A stretch of DNA of 64,000 nt from Flagellimonas sp. S3867 (GCF_014698935.1 NZ_JACVMN010000002.1:682001-746000); one strand, 5' to 3'. Shown: positions 19,289 through 27,417, counted from the stretch's first letter. A program made the numbers and translations. The notes: a model not told the origin generated them from the letters alone.

Positions 19289-19717
19289 ATGTCATCCGAT
19301 TCAAAATATCCCAATATTGACCAATGCAACCCTTCCGCTTGTATTTCAGGAAACATCATGAAGTGCAAAAGGATCATTGCCAACATTTTTAGAAAGCACT
19401 TAAGACCTTTTGGAATTACCGATAGCCAATTGAGTATCCTTTTTGTGATTACCAAAGCAAATTCTGTTAACCAAAAGCGCATATCGGAAAAGCTCCACAT
19501 GGAAAAATCGACAGTAAACAGAAACTTGACCCGATTAATCGAAAAGGAATATATCTCGACGGATGACGAATCAGTTTTGTTCACAACTGAAAATGGCAAA
19601 GAGTTCCTTGAAGGCGTTTTACCACATTGGAACAATGCCATGGCAGAAGTTCGTGGAATTTTGGAAAAAGATGGAGAAAATGCAATCAACTTGATCCTTA
19701 ACAAATTGAGCGGCTAA
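19289..19717 (+). CDS. MarR-family transcriptional regulator
   Basis: 142 residues. The winged-helix DNA-binding core spans about residues 35-110: LRPFGITDSQLSILFVI, the recognition helix region KRISEKLHMEKSTVNRNLTRLIEKEYI, and a short wing. The N-terminus has three Cys residues (13, 18, 26) in the stretch CNPSACISGNIMKC, which could be redox-sensing, though other MarR proteins also carry one Cys here. It probably binds AGTTG-N6-CAACT sites as a dimer, one over its own promoter and one before the next genes. The start at 19289 is kept because the N-terminal helix is part of the MarR dimer interface. Confidence 0.9.
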   Translation: MSSDSKYPNIDQCNPSACISGNIMKCKRIIANIFRKHLRPFGITDSQLSILFVITKANSVNQKRISEKLHMEKSTVNRNLTRLIEKEYISTDDESVLFTTENGKEFLEGVLPHWNNAMAEVRGILEKDGENAINLILNKLSG

Positions 19718-19731
19718 ATTTTTTATCAATC

Positions 19732-19747
19732 AGTTGTATATGCAACT
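19732..19747 (+). promoter_or_regulatory. Second MarR operator copy
   Basis: AGTTGTATATGCAACT matches the core of the operator at 19252-19267 in 15 of 16 bases and keeps both AGTTG/CAACT half-sites intact. It lies between the marR stop (19717) and the 27-codon gene at 19763, so the regulator probably controls the downstream membrane genes from an own promoter. No good -7 box follows at the usual spacing. Confidence 0.65.
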
Positions 19748-19762
19748 TTAAAGTTCGTGATT

Positions 19763-19846
19763 ATGATTAAAGCTTCTTATGTTTTACTTTTTGCTGCTCT
19801 GTTGTTTATCCTATTATGGGGCCTTAACCGTGCGTTAAAAAAATGA
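19763..19846 (+). CDS. 27-residue single-pass membrane peptide
   Basis: ATG at 19763 to TGA at 19844-19846. The peptide starts MIKASYVLLF, has an uninterrupted hydrophobic stretch of about 18 residues (SYVLLFAALLFILLWGL) and ends with the basic tail NRALKK, the classic charge pattern of a single transmembrane helix with a cytoplasmic C-terminus. Its stop overlaps the next start as ATGA, so it is likely translationally coupled to the membrane protein at 19843. The second MarR operator lies 15 bases upstream. No function is known; a small subunit or regulator of the neighbouring membrane protein is the obvious guess. Too short for ordinary gene callers. Confidence 0.65.
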   Translation: MIKASYVLLFAALLFILLWGLNRALKK

Positions 19847-20463
19847 GTTCAACTCCTTCGACAAGAAATCGAGCCTTACTCCTAACTTCGTTCGGTATCC
19901 TTTCTTGGTTGGCTCTGCAGTTTTTTGTGTGGAATACTGGGTTTTATTACAATCTGTCGTTACCCCCAAGAATTCCATTATTTATGGTTTTGCCCGTATT
20001 TCTTTTTATAATGGCATTCATGTTTCGGAATAGAAATCACAGCATATTCACCGCCATTCCTCTCGCACTTCCAATTGCTGTACAAAGTTTTAGAGCTGTT
20101 ATTGAGGTTTTGTTCTATTTTACTTTTCTTAATGAAATCCTTCCTGTTCAGGTCACTTTTGAAGGCGCTAATTATGATGTGTTAATAGGGTTGTCGGCCA
20201 TACCTATGGCAGTTTATGCACATCGGGCGAACCCCTCAAAACAAATCCTTCTGGCGTGGAATATTATCGGAATTCTTGTGGTGCTTTTCGCTGCATTCAT
20301 ATTTATAACTTCATTCTATTTCCCTACTATATGGGGTGACGCCGGCATTCCCCTCGAGTTCAATCAATTTCCTTATTTGTTGCTGCCTACATTTTTAATG
20401 CCTTTTGCTGTGTTTTTGCATGTGTCATCCATTGTTCAACTAACTCAAAAAGTAAGGGCCTGA
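19843..20463 (+). CDS. Multi-pass membrane protein, unknown function
   Basis: 206 residues, six or so hydrophobic segments spread over the full length, no signal peptide and no catalytic motif. Loops are short; an Asp/Asn-containing loop (TFEGANYDVLIG) and an HRANPSK cytoplasmic-looking loop separate the helices. It starts within the stop of the 27-residue peptide (ATGA) and is probably under MarR control from the operator at 19732. A transporter-like or sensor membrane protein is possible, but I do not recognise the family. It ends 111 bases before the second sulfatase. Confidence 0.75.
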   Translation: MSSTPSTRNRALLLTSFGILSWLALQFFVWNTGFYYNLSLPPRIPLFMVLPVFLFIMAFMFRNRNHSIFTAIPLALPIAVQSFRAVIEVLFYFTFLNEILPVQVTFEGANYDVLIGLSAIPMAVYAHRANPSKQILLAWNIIGILVVLFAAFIFITSFYFPTIWGDAGIPLEFNQFPYLLLPTFLMPFAVFLHVSSIVQLTQKVRA

Positions 20464-20574
20464 AATCCGTACAGGGCCATCTATACAAAAATGTATTTCA
20501 CAAAAACGCGAAGTACTGTTAATTCCATTCCTTGTTAAATTGTTATGTTTATATGTCATTAAGACTTTACCAAC

Positions 20575-22014
20575 ATGAACAGGCTCTTCTATTTCTTCGG
20601 TTTCCTAACATTAATTCTTTTCAACCTTTCATGTAGGGAAAAGGAAAAAACAAAGGAGCAAAACCAGCCAAATATTGTTTTCATTTTTGCGGATGATCAA
20701 TCGTATAATACCATCAAAGCATTAGGTAATGCTGAAGTGCACACACCCAGTCTTGATAAACTTGCCAATAATGGAGTCACATTTACCCATACCTACAACA
20801 TGGGCGGGTGGAACGGAGCTATCTGCGTAGCGTCGAGGGCAATGCTTTTGACGGGTCAATACATTTGGAATGCACACAAAGCCGACTCGTTGATGAGGGC
20901 CAAAAACTATCAAAAGCCTATGTGGGGAAATCTTATGGCGGAGGCGGGCTATGAAACTTACATGACTGGAAAATGGCATGTGACCCAACCAGCTGAAGCG
21001 GTTTTTAAAAACGTGGTCCATGTTCGGCCCGGAATGCCAAATCAAACCGAATCAGGATATAATCGACCTTTAAGTGAGACCGACACACTCTGGAGACCTT
21101 GGGACAAATCAAAAAAAGGGTTCTGGAAAGGAGGTAAACATTGGAGCGAAGTTGTGGCAGACGATGCTTCCGCTTTTATCAATCAAGCTTCCCAAACAGA
21201 CAATCCCTTTTTCATGTATTTGGCGTTTAATGCGCCCCATGATCCACGGCAGTCCCCAGAAGAATTTGTACAAATGTTTCCTTTAGATAGTATTGAATTA
21301 CCCAAAACCTTTTTGCCTGAATATCCCTATAACGAAGAAATGGGAAGCGGAAGAAAGTTGCGAGATGAGCGATTGGCGCCATTTCCGCGTACCGAACATT
21401 CCGTAAAAGTGAACCGACAAGAATATTATGCCATAATTGCTCATATGGATGCACAAATAGGGAAAATTATGGCTGCTCTGGAAGCATCTGGCAAAATGGA
21501 TAACACCTATATTGTCTTCACTGCCGATCATGGATTATCCGTCGGGCAACACGGACTTCTAGGCAAGCAGAATATGTACGACCACAGTGTAAGAACCCCT
21601 TTGTTCGTTGTTGGGCCCAATATACCTAAAAACAAGAAAATTGATGCAGATGTCTACGTTCAAGATGTAATGCCGACCATTTTGGAAATGGCCGGTGCCG
21701 AAAAACCAGATTTCGTTCAATTTAAGAGCCTTATACCCTTGATAAAAGGTGAGCGTTCCAGTAATTATGAGTCTATTTATGGATGCTATACCAACACGCA
21801 ACGTATGGTCAGGGCCAATGGGTTTAAATTGATTGCTTACCCAAATGCGGGTAAATTAAGGTTGTTCGATTTGACAAACGACCCCCTTGAAATGAATGAC
21901 CTTGCTGATGACGCACAATATGCAGCCACCAAAGCTGATCTTTGGAATGAATTGCTGGCACTCCAACAAACAATGAACGATCCTTTGGATTTGGAACAGT
22001 TCAATTTTAATTGA
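20575..22014 (+). CDS. Sulfatase-family lipoprotein with CxAxR active-site variant
   Basis: 479 residues. Lipobox LFNLSC gives a lipidated Cys20. Metal-binding residues are in IVFIFADDQS (Asp40-Asp41); the formylglycine site reads CVASR (Cys84-Arg88) followed by AMLLTGQ, so the usual Pro at the third position is Ala, a variant known in functional bacterial sulfatases. GKWHV and TADHGLSVGQHGLLGKQNMYDHSVR, with metal and substrate residues, are present. It is probably anchored in the envelope facing the periplasm or surface. It differs clearly from the sulfatase at 16792, so the two likely have different substrates. Resembles iduronate-sulfatase-like or choline-sulfatase-like groups; assignment beyond sulfatase is not safe. 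Confidence 0.9.
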   Translation: MNRLFYFFGFLTLILFNLSCREKEKTKEQNQPNIVFIFADDQSYNTIKALGNAEVHTPSLDKLANNGVTFTHTYNMGGWNGAICVASRAMLLTGQYIWNAHKADSLMRAKNYQKPMWGNLMAEAGYETYMTGKWHVTQPAEAVFKNVVHVRPGMPNQTESGYNRPLSETDTLWRPWDKSKKGFWKGGKHWSEVVADDASAFINQASQTDNPFFMYLAFNAPHDPRQSPEEFVQMFPLDSIELPKTFLPEYPYNEEMGSGRKLRDERLAPFPRTEHSVKVNRQEYYAIIAHMDAQIGKIMAALEASGKMDNTYIVFTADHGLSVGQHGLLGKQNMYDHSVRTPLFVVGPNIPKNKKIDADVYVQDVMPTILEMAGAEKPDFVQFKSLIPLIKGERSSNYESIYGCYTNTQRMVRANGFKLIAYPNAGKLRLFDLTNDPLEMNDLADDAQYAATKADLWNELLALQQTMNDPLDLEQFNFN

Positions 22015-22049
22015 ACGCTATTAAATAAAAACATTTCTACGTCAATTGG

Positions 22050-22061
22050 TGTGTCGACACA
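22050..22061. promoter_or_regulatory. Palindrome upstream of the DUF2157 operon
   Basis: TGTGTCGACACA is a perfect 12-bp palindrome, 71 bases before the likely DUF2157 start. A TATATTTC element at 22076-22083 could be a -7 box, one base off consensus. The palindrome may be an operator, but a 12-bp match can arise by chance. Confidence 0.25.
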
Positions 22062-22132
22062 AATCCATTTTTTACTATATTTCAGGATAAGTACCATTCA
22101 ACAAAGTTGTTTGGGTGCTTCAAAACTTATTG

Positions 22133-23083
22133 ATGGCTAAAATTACCAGGGAAGACATTCAGATTATTCACAAGTACAGCAATTGGTCTGAAAAAAGTGT
22201 TGCCAAAGCTTTAAAAGAAAACGTTTACAACGACTCCACGGCTTGGCTTCGATTCCTTAAACTTTTTTTGTTGGGTTTAGGCGCTTCTTTTATCACTTTT
22301 GGAATACTCTTTTTCTTCGCTTACAATTGGGAGGACCTGCATAAGTTTGTAAAAATCGGTTTAATCGAAGGTTTGGTTGTGGCGATAACACTAGTTGTAC
22401 TCTTCTCGCGGCTCAGTGGTTTTACCAAGAACATTTTGCTCACGGCGGCTTCAATATTGGTCGGTGTTTTGTTGGCTGTGTTCGGGCAAATCTATCAAAC
22501 CGGCGCCAACGCATATGATCTCTTTTTGGGTTGGACTCTGTTAATCACCCTTTGGGTGATAGTTTCCAATTTTGCACCCATGTGGTTGCTCTACATCATT
22601 TTGATAAATACGACTTTTATATTGTATACAGGGCAAGTGGCCCATGATTGGTCTGCCGGTTTTATTTTTACTTTGTTTTTTTCCATCAATATTATAACTG
22701 TTCTAATTTTTGTTTTGGAATCCACTTTCAATTTTAAAATTCATTCGCCAAAATGGTTGCAGAATTTACTGCTGTTGAGTGTGGTTTCCATTGGCACCTT
22801 TGGTGTTATCTCAGGAATTTTTGATGGGCCGCATTCCTCGTTCATTATCCTTTATCTATTGGTTTTACTTTTCTTCGGATTGGGCATTTGGTATGGTCTG
22901 AAACGAGAACAAATCATTTATATCTCGCTAATTCCATTTGGGGCAATCATTATAATTTCAGCTTTATTAATAGAATTATCGGATGGTGCGGCCATGTTTC
23001 TTGTTGTCGGCCTTTTTATTGTTATCAGTGTCTCTTTATTAATTATGGCATTACTTAAACTCCAGAGAAAATGGAAAAGATAA
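22133..23083 (+). CDS. DUF2157 membrane protein
   Basis: 316 residues from ATG 22133 (MAKITREDIQ); a GTG 18 bases upstream is possible but adds nothing conserved. The N-terminal 40 residues are soluble and helical (IHKYSNWSEKSVAKALKENV), followed by about nine membrane helices, the DUF2157 layout; the segment FGQIYQTGANAYDLFLGW is the recognisable core of the family. Biochemical function is unknown. It overlaps the DUF4401 gene by 13 bases and forms the first gene of a trio often found together in Gram-negative bacteria. Confidence 0.85.
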   Translation: MAKITREDIQIIHKYSNWSEKSVAKALKENVYNDSTAWLRFLKLFLLGLGASFITFGILFFFAYNWEDLHKFVKIGLIEGLVVAITLVVLFSRLSGFTKNILLTAASILVGVLLAVFGQIYQTGANAYDLFLGWTLLITLWVIVSNFAPMWLLYIILINTTFILYTGQVAHDWSAGFIFTLFFSINIITVLIFVLESTFNFKIHSPKWLQNLLLLSVVSIGTFGVISGIFDGPHSSFIILYLLVLLFFGLGIWYGLKREQIIYISLIPFGAIIIISALLIELSDGAAMFLVVGLFIVISVSLLIMALLKLQRKWKR

Positions 23084-24147
23084 ACGCTATAAAAAAGTTA
23101 TTGGATGAAATACAATTCGAAGAAGGAAGCTCTTTTGTTGTTGATAAGGAGGCCCTTCTCTCCACATATCAAAATCCAGAAGCGGAACAGCCTGGTTTGG
23201 CAATAAAACTCCTTTCGGTTTTTGGTGGTTTTCTGGCTTCTTTGGCCCTCTTTGGCTTTATGGGAATAGCTGGCGTATTTGATTCCGATTACGGGATATT
23301 GGCCGTTGGAATTGGTGCCATTCTTTTTGCATGGGTGCTCAACAAAAGTGTGGACAAACTCATTTTCGACACCTTTAGTGTTTCCATTTTTATTATTGGC
23401 GTAGTTAGCCTGGCTTTTGGTCTGTTGAATTTGAACCTTGATGAAAACATTGTAACCTTTATTATCATTGTCATTGCAGCAACCAGTCTTTATGTGATGC
23501 AGAATTATGTGTTGTCCTTCGTCTCCACGGTGACTATCGGAGGGTGTCTGCTCATATTGATCATCGCCAACGACCTTTACAATTTTGTTCATTTATATGT
23601 TGCTTTTTATGCAGCAATTATGGGTTATTGGTTTTTGAATGAGGCAAAAATCATCAAATCTAGAGCTAAATTATCCTTGCTCTACAGCCCAATCCGAATA
23701 GGCATTATTATTTCGTTTTTGTTTGGTTTAATTGCGCTTGGCGTTAGGGATTTGATGCGCATGGACCACAATTACATATGGATATCATCCATTTTAATAT
23801 CGGCGGGGGTGTTGTTAATTGTGTATAACATCATGGAAGTTGTTAAAATGCGTGAATCCAAACATAGATCTGCGATTTATGGATTAATCGTGTTGTTTTT
23901 GCTTCCCACCATTTTCTGCCCATCAATTTCTGGGGCAATTTTAATTATTTTGTTGAGCTTTCTTGTCAATTATAAAACTGGTTTTGTAATAGGAATTGTT
24001 GCATTGGTCTACTTTGTTTCGCAATATTATTATGATCTTAATTTTACCTTATTGACCAAGTCCATCATCTTGATTTCATCAGGAATCGTATTGTTAGCTT
24101 TCTATTTTTTCATTCATAAAATTCTTAAAGAAAATGAAGAAGTATAA
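23071..24147 (+). CDS. DUF4401 membrane protein
   Basis: 358 residues with an approximately 50-residue soluble N-terminus and about ten membrane helices. The order DUF2157, DUF4401, GDYXXLXY is a recurrent gene set, which supports the call together with the hydrophobic profile. It overlaps the genes on both sides (13 and 14 bases), so the three proteins are probably made in fixed ratio and may form an inner-membrane complex. Function unknown. Confidence 0.82.
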   Translation: MEKINAIKKLLDEIQFEEGSSFVVDKEALLSTYQNPEAEQPGLAIKLLSVFGGFLASLALFGFMGIAGVFDSDYGILAVGIGAILFAWVLNKSVDKLIFDTFSVSIFIIGVVSLAFGLLNLNLDENIVTFIIIVIAATSLYVMQNYVLSFVSTVTIGGCLLILIIANDLYNFVHLYVAFYAAIMGYWFLNEAKIIKSRAKLSLLYSPIRIGIIISFLFGLIALGVRDLMRMDHNYIWISSILISAGVLLIVYNIMEVVKMRESKHRSAIYGLIVLFLLPTIFCPSISGAILIILLSFLVNYKTGFVIGIVALVYFVSQYYYDLNFTLLTKSIILISSGIVLLAFYFFIHKILKENEEV

Positions 24148-24622
24148 ATGGATTATTATCCTTTTAAATCTAGTCATTCTGTTGTTGGTCTTTAACAACA
24201 ATGTGGTGAAAAAGGAAGCTATTTTATCGGATGGACAGCTCGTTCTTCTGGAACTCGCTCCGGTTGACCCGCGCTCATTAATCCAGGGCGATTATATGCG
24301 TCTGCGATATGCAATTTCCGATGATATAGATACTGACAGTATACCAAAAAGAGGTTTTTGTGTGGTCAAACTGTTGCCTAACGGAACCGCAGCACGTGTT
24401 CGCTTGCAGGAAGAAACGACCCCGGTTTATGAAAACGAACACCTTATCGAGTTTACTTCAAAAAATTGGTGGGGCATAAATATTGGTGCTGAGTCGTTTT
24501 TCTTTCAAGAAGGTGAAGCTGAAAAATATGAGGTCGCAAAATATGGTGGATTAAAAATTGATAGCGATGGGAATAGTGTTTTGGTAGGATTGTATGGTGA
24601 AGATTTAAAAAAAATAGAATAA
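24134..24622 (+). CDS. GDYXXLXY-domain membrane-anchored protein
   Basis: 162 residues. One N-terminal membrane helix (WIIILLNLVILLLVF) anchors a periplasmic domain. The defining motif GDYMRLRY is present at about residues 55-62, after VDPRSLIQ. It ends with a region GGLKIDSDGNSVLVGLYGEDLK. The domain is known only by its motif. It is the last gene of the trio and is followed after 14 bases by the DNA methyltransferase, which appears to have joined the operon later. Confidence 0.87.
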   Translation: MKKYKWIIILLNLVILLLVFNNNVVKKEAILSDGQLVLLELAPVDPRSLIQGDYMRLRYAISDDIDTDSIPKRGFCVVKLLPNGTAARVRLQEETTPVYENEHLIEFTSKNWWGINIGAESFFFQEGEAEKYEVAKYGGLKIDSDGNSVLVGLYGEDLKKIE

Positions 24623-24636
24623 CCCTATTTTTGAAG

Positions 24637-25881
24637 ATGCAAAAACTGAAGGTATGTGAACTTTTTGCCGGTGTAGGTGGTTTTCGATTAGGATTGGAAA
24701 ACACTGGCAAGTATGAGGTGGTATGGAGCAACCAATGGGAACCTTCAACAAAAACACAGCATGCCTCCCTGGTTTATGAAGCTCGGTTTGGGCATGAAAA
24801 CCATTCCAATACAAACCTTGAGGAGGTACCAACTTCCGAAATTCCAGACCATGATATTTTGGTGGGCGGATTTCCCTGCCAGGATTATTCGGTGGCCACA
24901 ACCTTAAAAAATTCAAAGGGCCTTATTGGTAAAAAAGGAGTGTTGTGGTGGTCTATCCATCGCATTCTTTCCGAAAAAGAGAATAAGCCTAAATATCTTT
25001 TTTTTGAGAATGTGGACCGTTTGTTAAAATCTCCTTCCAGCCAAAGAGGAAGGGATTTTGCCGTAATGCTCAAAAGTCTGAACAATTTGGGCTATGCTGT
25101 TGAATGGCGGGTAATCAATGCGGCGGAATATGGCATGCCCCAGCGCCGAAGGCGCGTTTTTTTTCTGGGATACCACAAATCCACAGAAATTTACAAAACG
25201 CTCCAAGAGACTTCACCAACAAAGTGGGTTTTGGAGCGGGGCACTATCGCTTCCGCTTTCTCTGTTAAAAAACAAGGAGTTCCTATTTCTTTTTCTTTAG
25301 AAAAAAATTTGGTTTCCCTCTCCAATTCCTTCAATTTAGAAAAAGGGCTTTCTCCTTTTTTGAATTCCGGTATCTGTATGGGCAATGAAGTACATACCCT
25401 AAAAACTGCTGCCGAATATTATGGGCCTCCTGGGGTTATTTCAGACATTTTAGAAGAGCAACTGCCAGATTCTGAGTTTAATATTCCGGAAGCTGATATT
25501 CCAAAATGGGAATATTTAAAAGGCGCAAAAAAAGAAATTCGCAAGACCAAAGATGGTTTTGAATATAATTATAGCGAAGGGAGCATGGTTTTTCCCGACG
25601 CACTTGATCAACCTTCTAGAACAATTATAACCGGTGAGGGCGGTAAATCCCCCTCCCGGTTTAAGCACGTGGTCCAAACCTCAACAGGGCTGCGAAGACT
25701 TTTTCCTGTTGAATTGGAACGGTTGAACATGTTTCCTGACAATCACACCAAATTGGAGGGTATCTCCAACACCAAAAGAGCTTTTTTTATGGGCAATGCG
25801 CTTGTGGTGGGTGTAGTGGAGCAAATGGGCAATGGCTTGTTCCAGAAAATCGATGCCCTTGAAGAGCAACTTCAAAGCTGA
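24637..25881 (+). CDS. DNA (cytosine-5) methyltransferase, type II
   Basis: 414 residues from ATG 24637; the frame continues to a TTG six bases earlier. C5-methyltransferase motifs appear in order: I (CELFAGVGGFRLGL), IV with catalytic Cys81 (GGFPCQDYSVA), VI (FFENVDRLL), VIII (QRRRRVFFLGY), IX (RRLFPVELERLNMFPD) and X (GNALVVGVVEQMG). The region between VIII and IX (about 190-340) is the target recognition domain and sets the unknown target sequence. It transfers methyl from S-adenosylmethionine to cytosine. The next gene overlaps its 3' end and has nuclease-like residues, so the pair probably forms a restriction-modification system. A Pro-Cys-Gln-Asp-Tyr motif places it in the PCQDYS subgroup. 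Confidence 0.95.
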   Translation: MQKLKVCELFAGVGGFRLGLENTGKYEVVWSNQWEPSTKTQHASLVYEARFGHENHSNTNLEEVPTSEIPDHDILVGGFPCQDYSVATTLKNSKGLIGKKGVLWWSIHRILSEKENKPKYLFFENVDRLLKSPSSQRGRDFAVMLKSLNNLGYAVEWRVINAAEYGMPQRRRRVFFLGYHKSTEIYKTLQETSPTKWVLERGTIASAFSVKKQGVPISFSLEKNLVSLSNSFNLEKGLSPFLNSGICMGNEVHTLKTAAEYYGPPGVISDILEEQLPDSEFNIPEADIPKWEYLKGAKKEIRKTKDGFEYNYSEGSMVFPDALDQPSRTIITGEGGKSPSRFKHVVQTSTGLRRLFPVELERLNMFPDNHTKLEGISNTKRAFFMGNALVVGVVEQMGNGLFQKIDALEEQLQS

Positions 25882-26467
25882 CCTGGCCAAAGAAAAAAGA
25901 TTGACCACTTTATTGGATTCCTATTACCAAAAACATTTAAAGTTTTATGCTTTTGAACGTGTCCACAACCTCAAACAACAACTGAAGGGTATTGATCTTG
26001 TTCTGCGGCACAAAATAGCCCAGCAAACCTTCTTTGTGGATGAAAAAGCACAATTGGATTATGTAAACGAATCGCTCCCAACCTTTGCTTTTGAGCTTTT
26101 GTATCAGAAGAAAGGCGTTGAAAAACCCGGATGGCTTTTTGATGAGCACAAACAAACCCATTTTTATGCGTTGGTAACCAGCATTTTTTCTGATGAGGAA
26201 GGAGCCTATACCTCGTGCAACATCACTTTTGTAAATCGAAGAAAGTTGGTGGCATTCTTAAAGCGGCGTGGCTTGAACCTACTCTTTTTTCAAAATATCA
26301 TTTCACTAAACAAGGGATTGCACGGAAAACTGGTTTTGGAAAATCTCGACCCAAAAACGGAGGGTTATCTGTTCTTTTCCAAAAGAAACAAGGCTGAAAG
26401 TCCGGTAAACCTAATATTAAAGTTGGATTTTTTAGTCAAAATTGGTGTGGGTAGGAGGTTTGTTTAA
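25832..26467 (+). CDS. Putative type II restriction endonuclease (PD-(D/E)XK-like)
   Basis: 211 residues from ATG 25832, or 204 from ATG 25853; either start lies inside the methyltransferase gene (overlap 50 or 29 bases), so expression is coupled. Around residues 53-72 the pattern GID (Asp55), then after 14 residues DEK (Asp70-Lys72) fits the GxD-(x)n-(D/E)xK core of PD-(D/E)XK nucleases, each in a predicted strand. The rest is unrecognised: a helical N-terminus (YYQKHLKFYAFERVHNL) and a basic C-terminus (SKRNKAESPVNLILK). The call rests on this motif plus position next to a C5-methyltransferase. If correct it cuts the sequence the methylase protects. It could instead be a DNA-mimic or accessory protein. 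Confidence 0.55.
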   Translation: MACSRKSMPLKSNFKADLAKEKRLTTLLDSYYQKHLKFYAFERVHNLKQQLKGIDLVLRHKIAQQTFFVDEKAQLDYVNESLPTFAFELLYQKKGVEKPGWLFDEHKQTHFYALVTSIFSDEEGAYTSCNITFVNRRKLVAFLKRRGLNLLFFQNIISLNKGLHGKLVLENLDPKTEGYLFFSKRNKAESPVNLILKLDFLVKIGVGRRFV

Positions 26468-26524
26468 TTACTATGTTTTTTGGTGTATTAGAAAACATTA
26501 CAACAGGGTTATAGCCGTTGTTTG

Positions 26525-26866
26525 TCAATTTTTTTTGATGTCAAATTCTTTTAAATAGATTTCACTAATACTTGGATTTTCCACCGAATAGTAAACAGGA
26601 AATTCCTTTCCAACACACCCTTTGGCTCCATTAGGACATCTGAAAAAACTTCCCGACCAACTTCCTTCATATTTTTTTCCATCTACAATGTATTCGTAGG
26701 TCCCGCAATAATTGTTATTACAAAAATGAAAATCGATAACCCGTCCCGTTGTTGTTGTTCCGTTCTTTAAATAATAAGATTTTCTTTCATTAATTATCAG
26801 CCCTGTAATTATTATTAAAATAATAGCAGATATGTAGAAATACCATCTTCGTTCTTCTTTGGTCAA
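26525..26866 (-). CDS. Small membrane protein, DUF3592-like
   Basis: 113 residues. A TTG start at 26866 is directly preceded by an in-frame stop, and no ATG occurs in the first half, so the start must be TTG or the gene is a remnant. One membrane helix (FYISAIILIIITGLII) is followed by a small beta domain with GTTTTGRVIDFHF, four Cys and VYYSVENPSIS, the pattern of DUF3592-type proteins (GxxxxGxV then a YxVxGxxY segment). Function unknown. It belongs to the accessory stretch after the restriction-modification genes. Confidence 0.6.
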   Translation of the reverse strand: MTKEERRWYFYISAIILIIITGLIINERKSYYLKNGTTTTGRVIDFHFCNNNYCGTYEYIVDGKKYEGSWSGSFFRCPNGAKGCVGKEFPVYYSVENPSISEIYLKEFDIKKN

Positions 26867-26983
26867 TCAAATAGAGCTTTAAATTATCACTGTCTTGTTT
26901 GGTTTAATATAGGCTCCTAGAACCATGTGGCACTAGATAGGTAATTTTCTTTTTGTTCCAGAACATTGCGAATTAAAGGAGTT

Positions 26984-27406
26984 TTAATCTATTGATTCGT
27001 ATTTGATTATCCCTTTCAACCTATCTGACAATTCAGTAACTTGATTATTCATCTCAACTAACCCGTATTGGCAAATCAATGGTTTATTAAAATCAAGGTA
27101 GTGGAAAAAGAAGACCACCCTGAATTTATTTAGTCCCGTTGGCTTGTCAAAATCATCACCTATAATAGAGGAGCCATTTTCGTCTAGGTATTTCTCATTA
27201 TAAGCGGTCTGCCAATCCAATTTATCATGTCCTTTTTGCTCCTGGGTGATTTCTCCTGGGTCAAAATCATCAACATTTTCTTCAATAACCAATTCCACCA
27301 AGTTCACTTCATCATGATTTGGAATTGAACAAATACCTATTAACTCCGTGTTTTTATGGAGTGCTTTTGGAGTTTGATTTTTCCTTTTAAAATTAAATAT
27401 CCCCAT
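26984..27406 (-). CDS. Hypothetical protein
   Basis: 140 residues, no signal peptide or membrane helix, acidic middle part (VIEENVDDFDPGEITQEQKGHDKLDWQ). The ATG at 27404-27406 is clear. It starts 11 bases after the stop of the MNT-HEPN gene on the same strand, so the two are probably cotranscribed. No recognised motif. The small soluble acidic character and position resemble immunity or antitoxin-like accessory genes, but nothing specific supports that. Confidence 0.6.
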   Translation of the reverse strand: MGIFNFKRKNQTPKALHKNTELIGICSIPNHDEVNLVELVIEENVDDFDPGEITQEQKGHDKLDWQTAYNEKYLDENGSSIIGDDFDKPTGLNKFRVVFFFHYLDFNKPLICQYGLVEMNNQVTELSDRLKGIIKYESID

Positions 27407-27417
27407 TTCTTCTATAT

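Noticed and set aside
22115..22132. GTG start for the DUF2157 gene
   Set aside because: The six added residues add nothing conserved; ATG 22133 followed by AKITREDIQ is the better start.
24626..24633. TATTTTTG as promoter of the methyltransferase
   Set aside because: It matches the -7 consensus but ends only three bases before the ATG and has no -33 element at proper spacing; the gene is probably read from the upstream operon.
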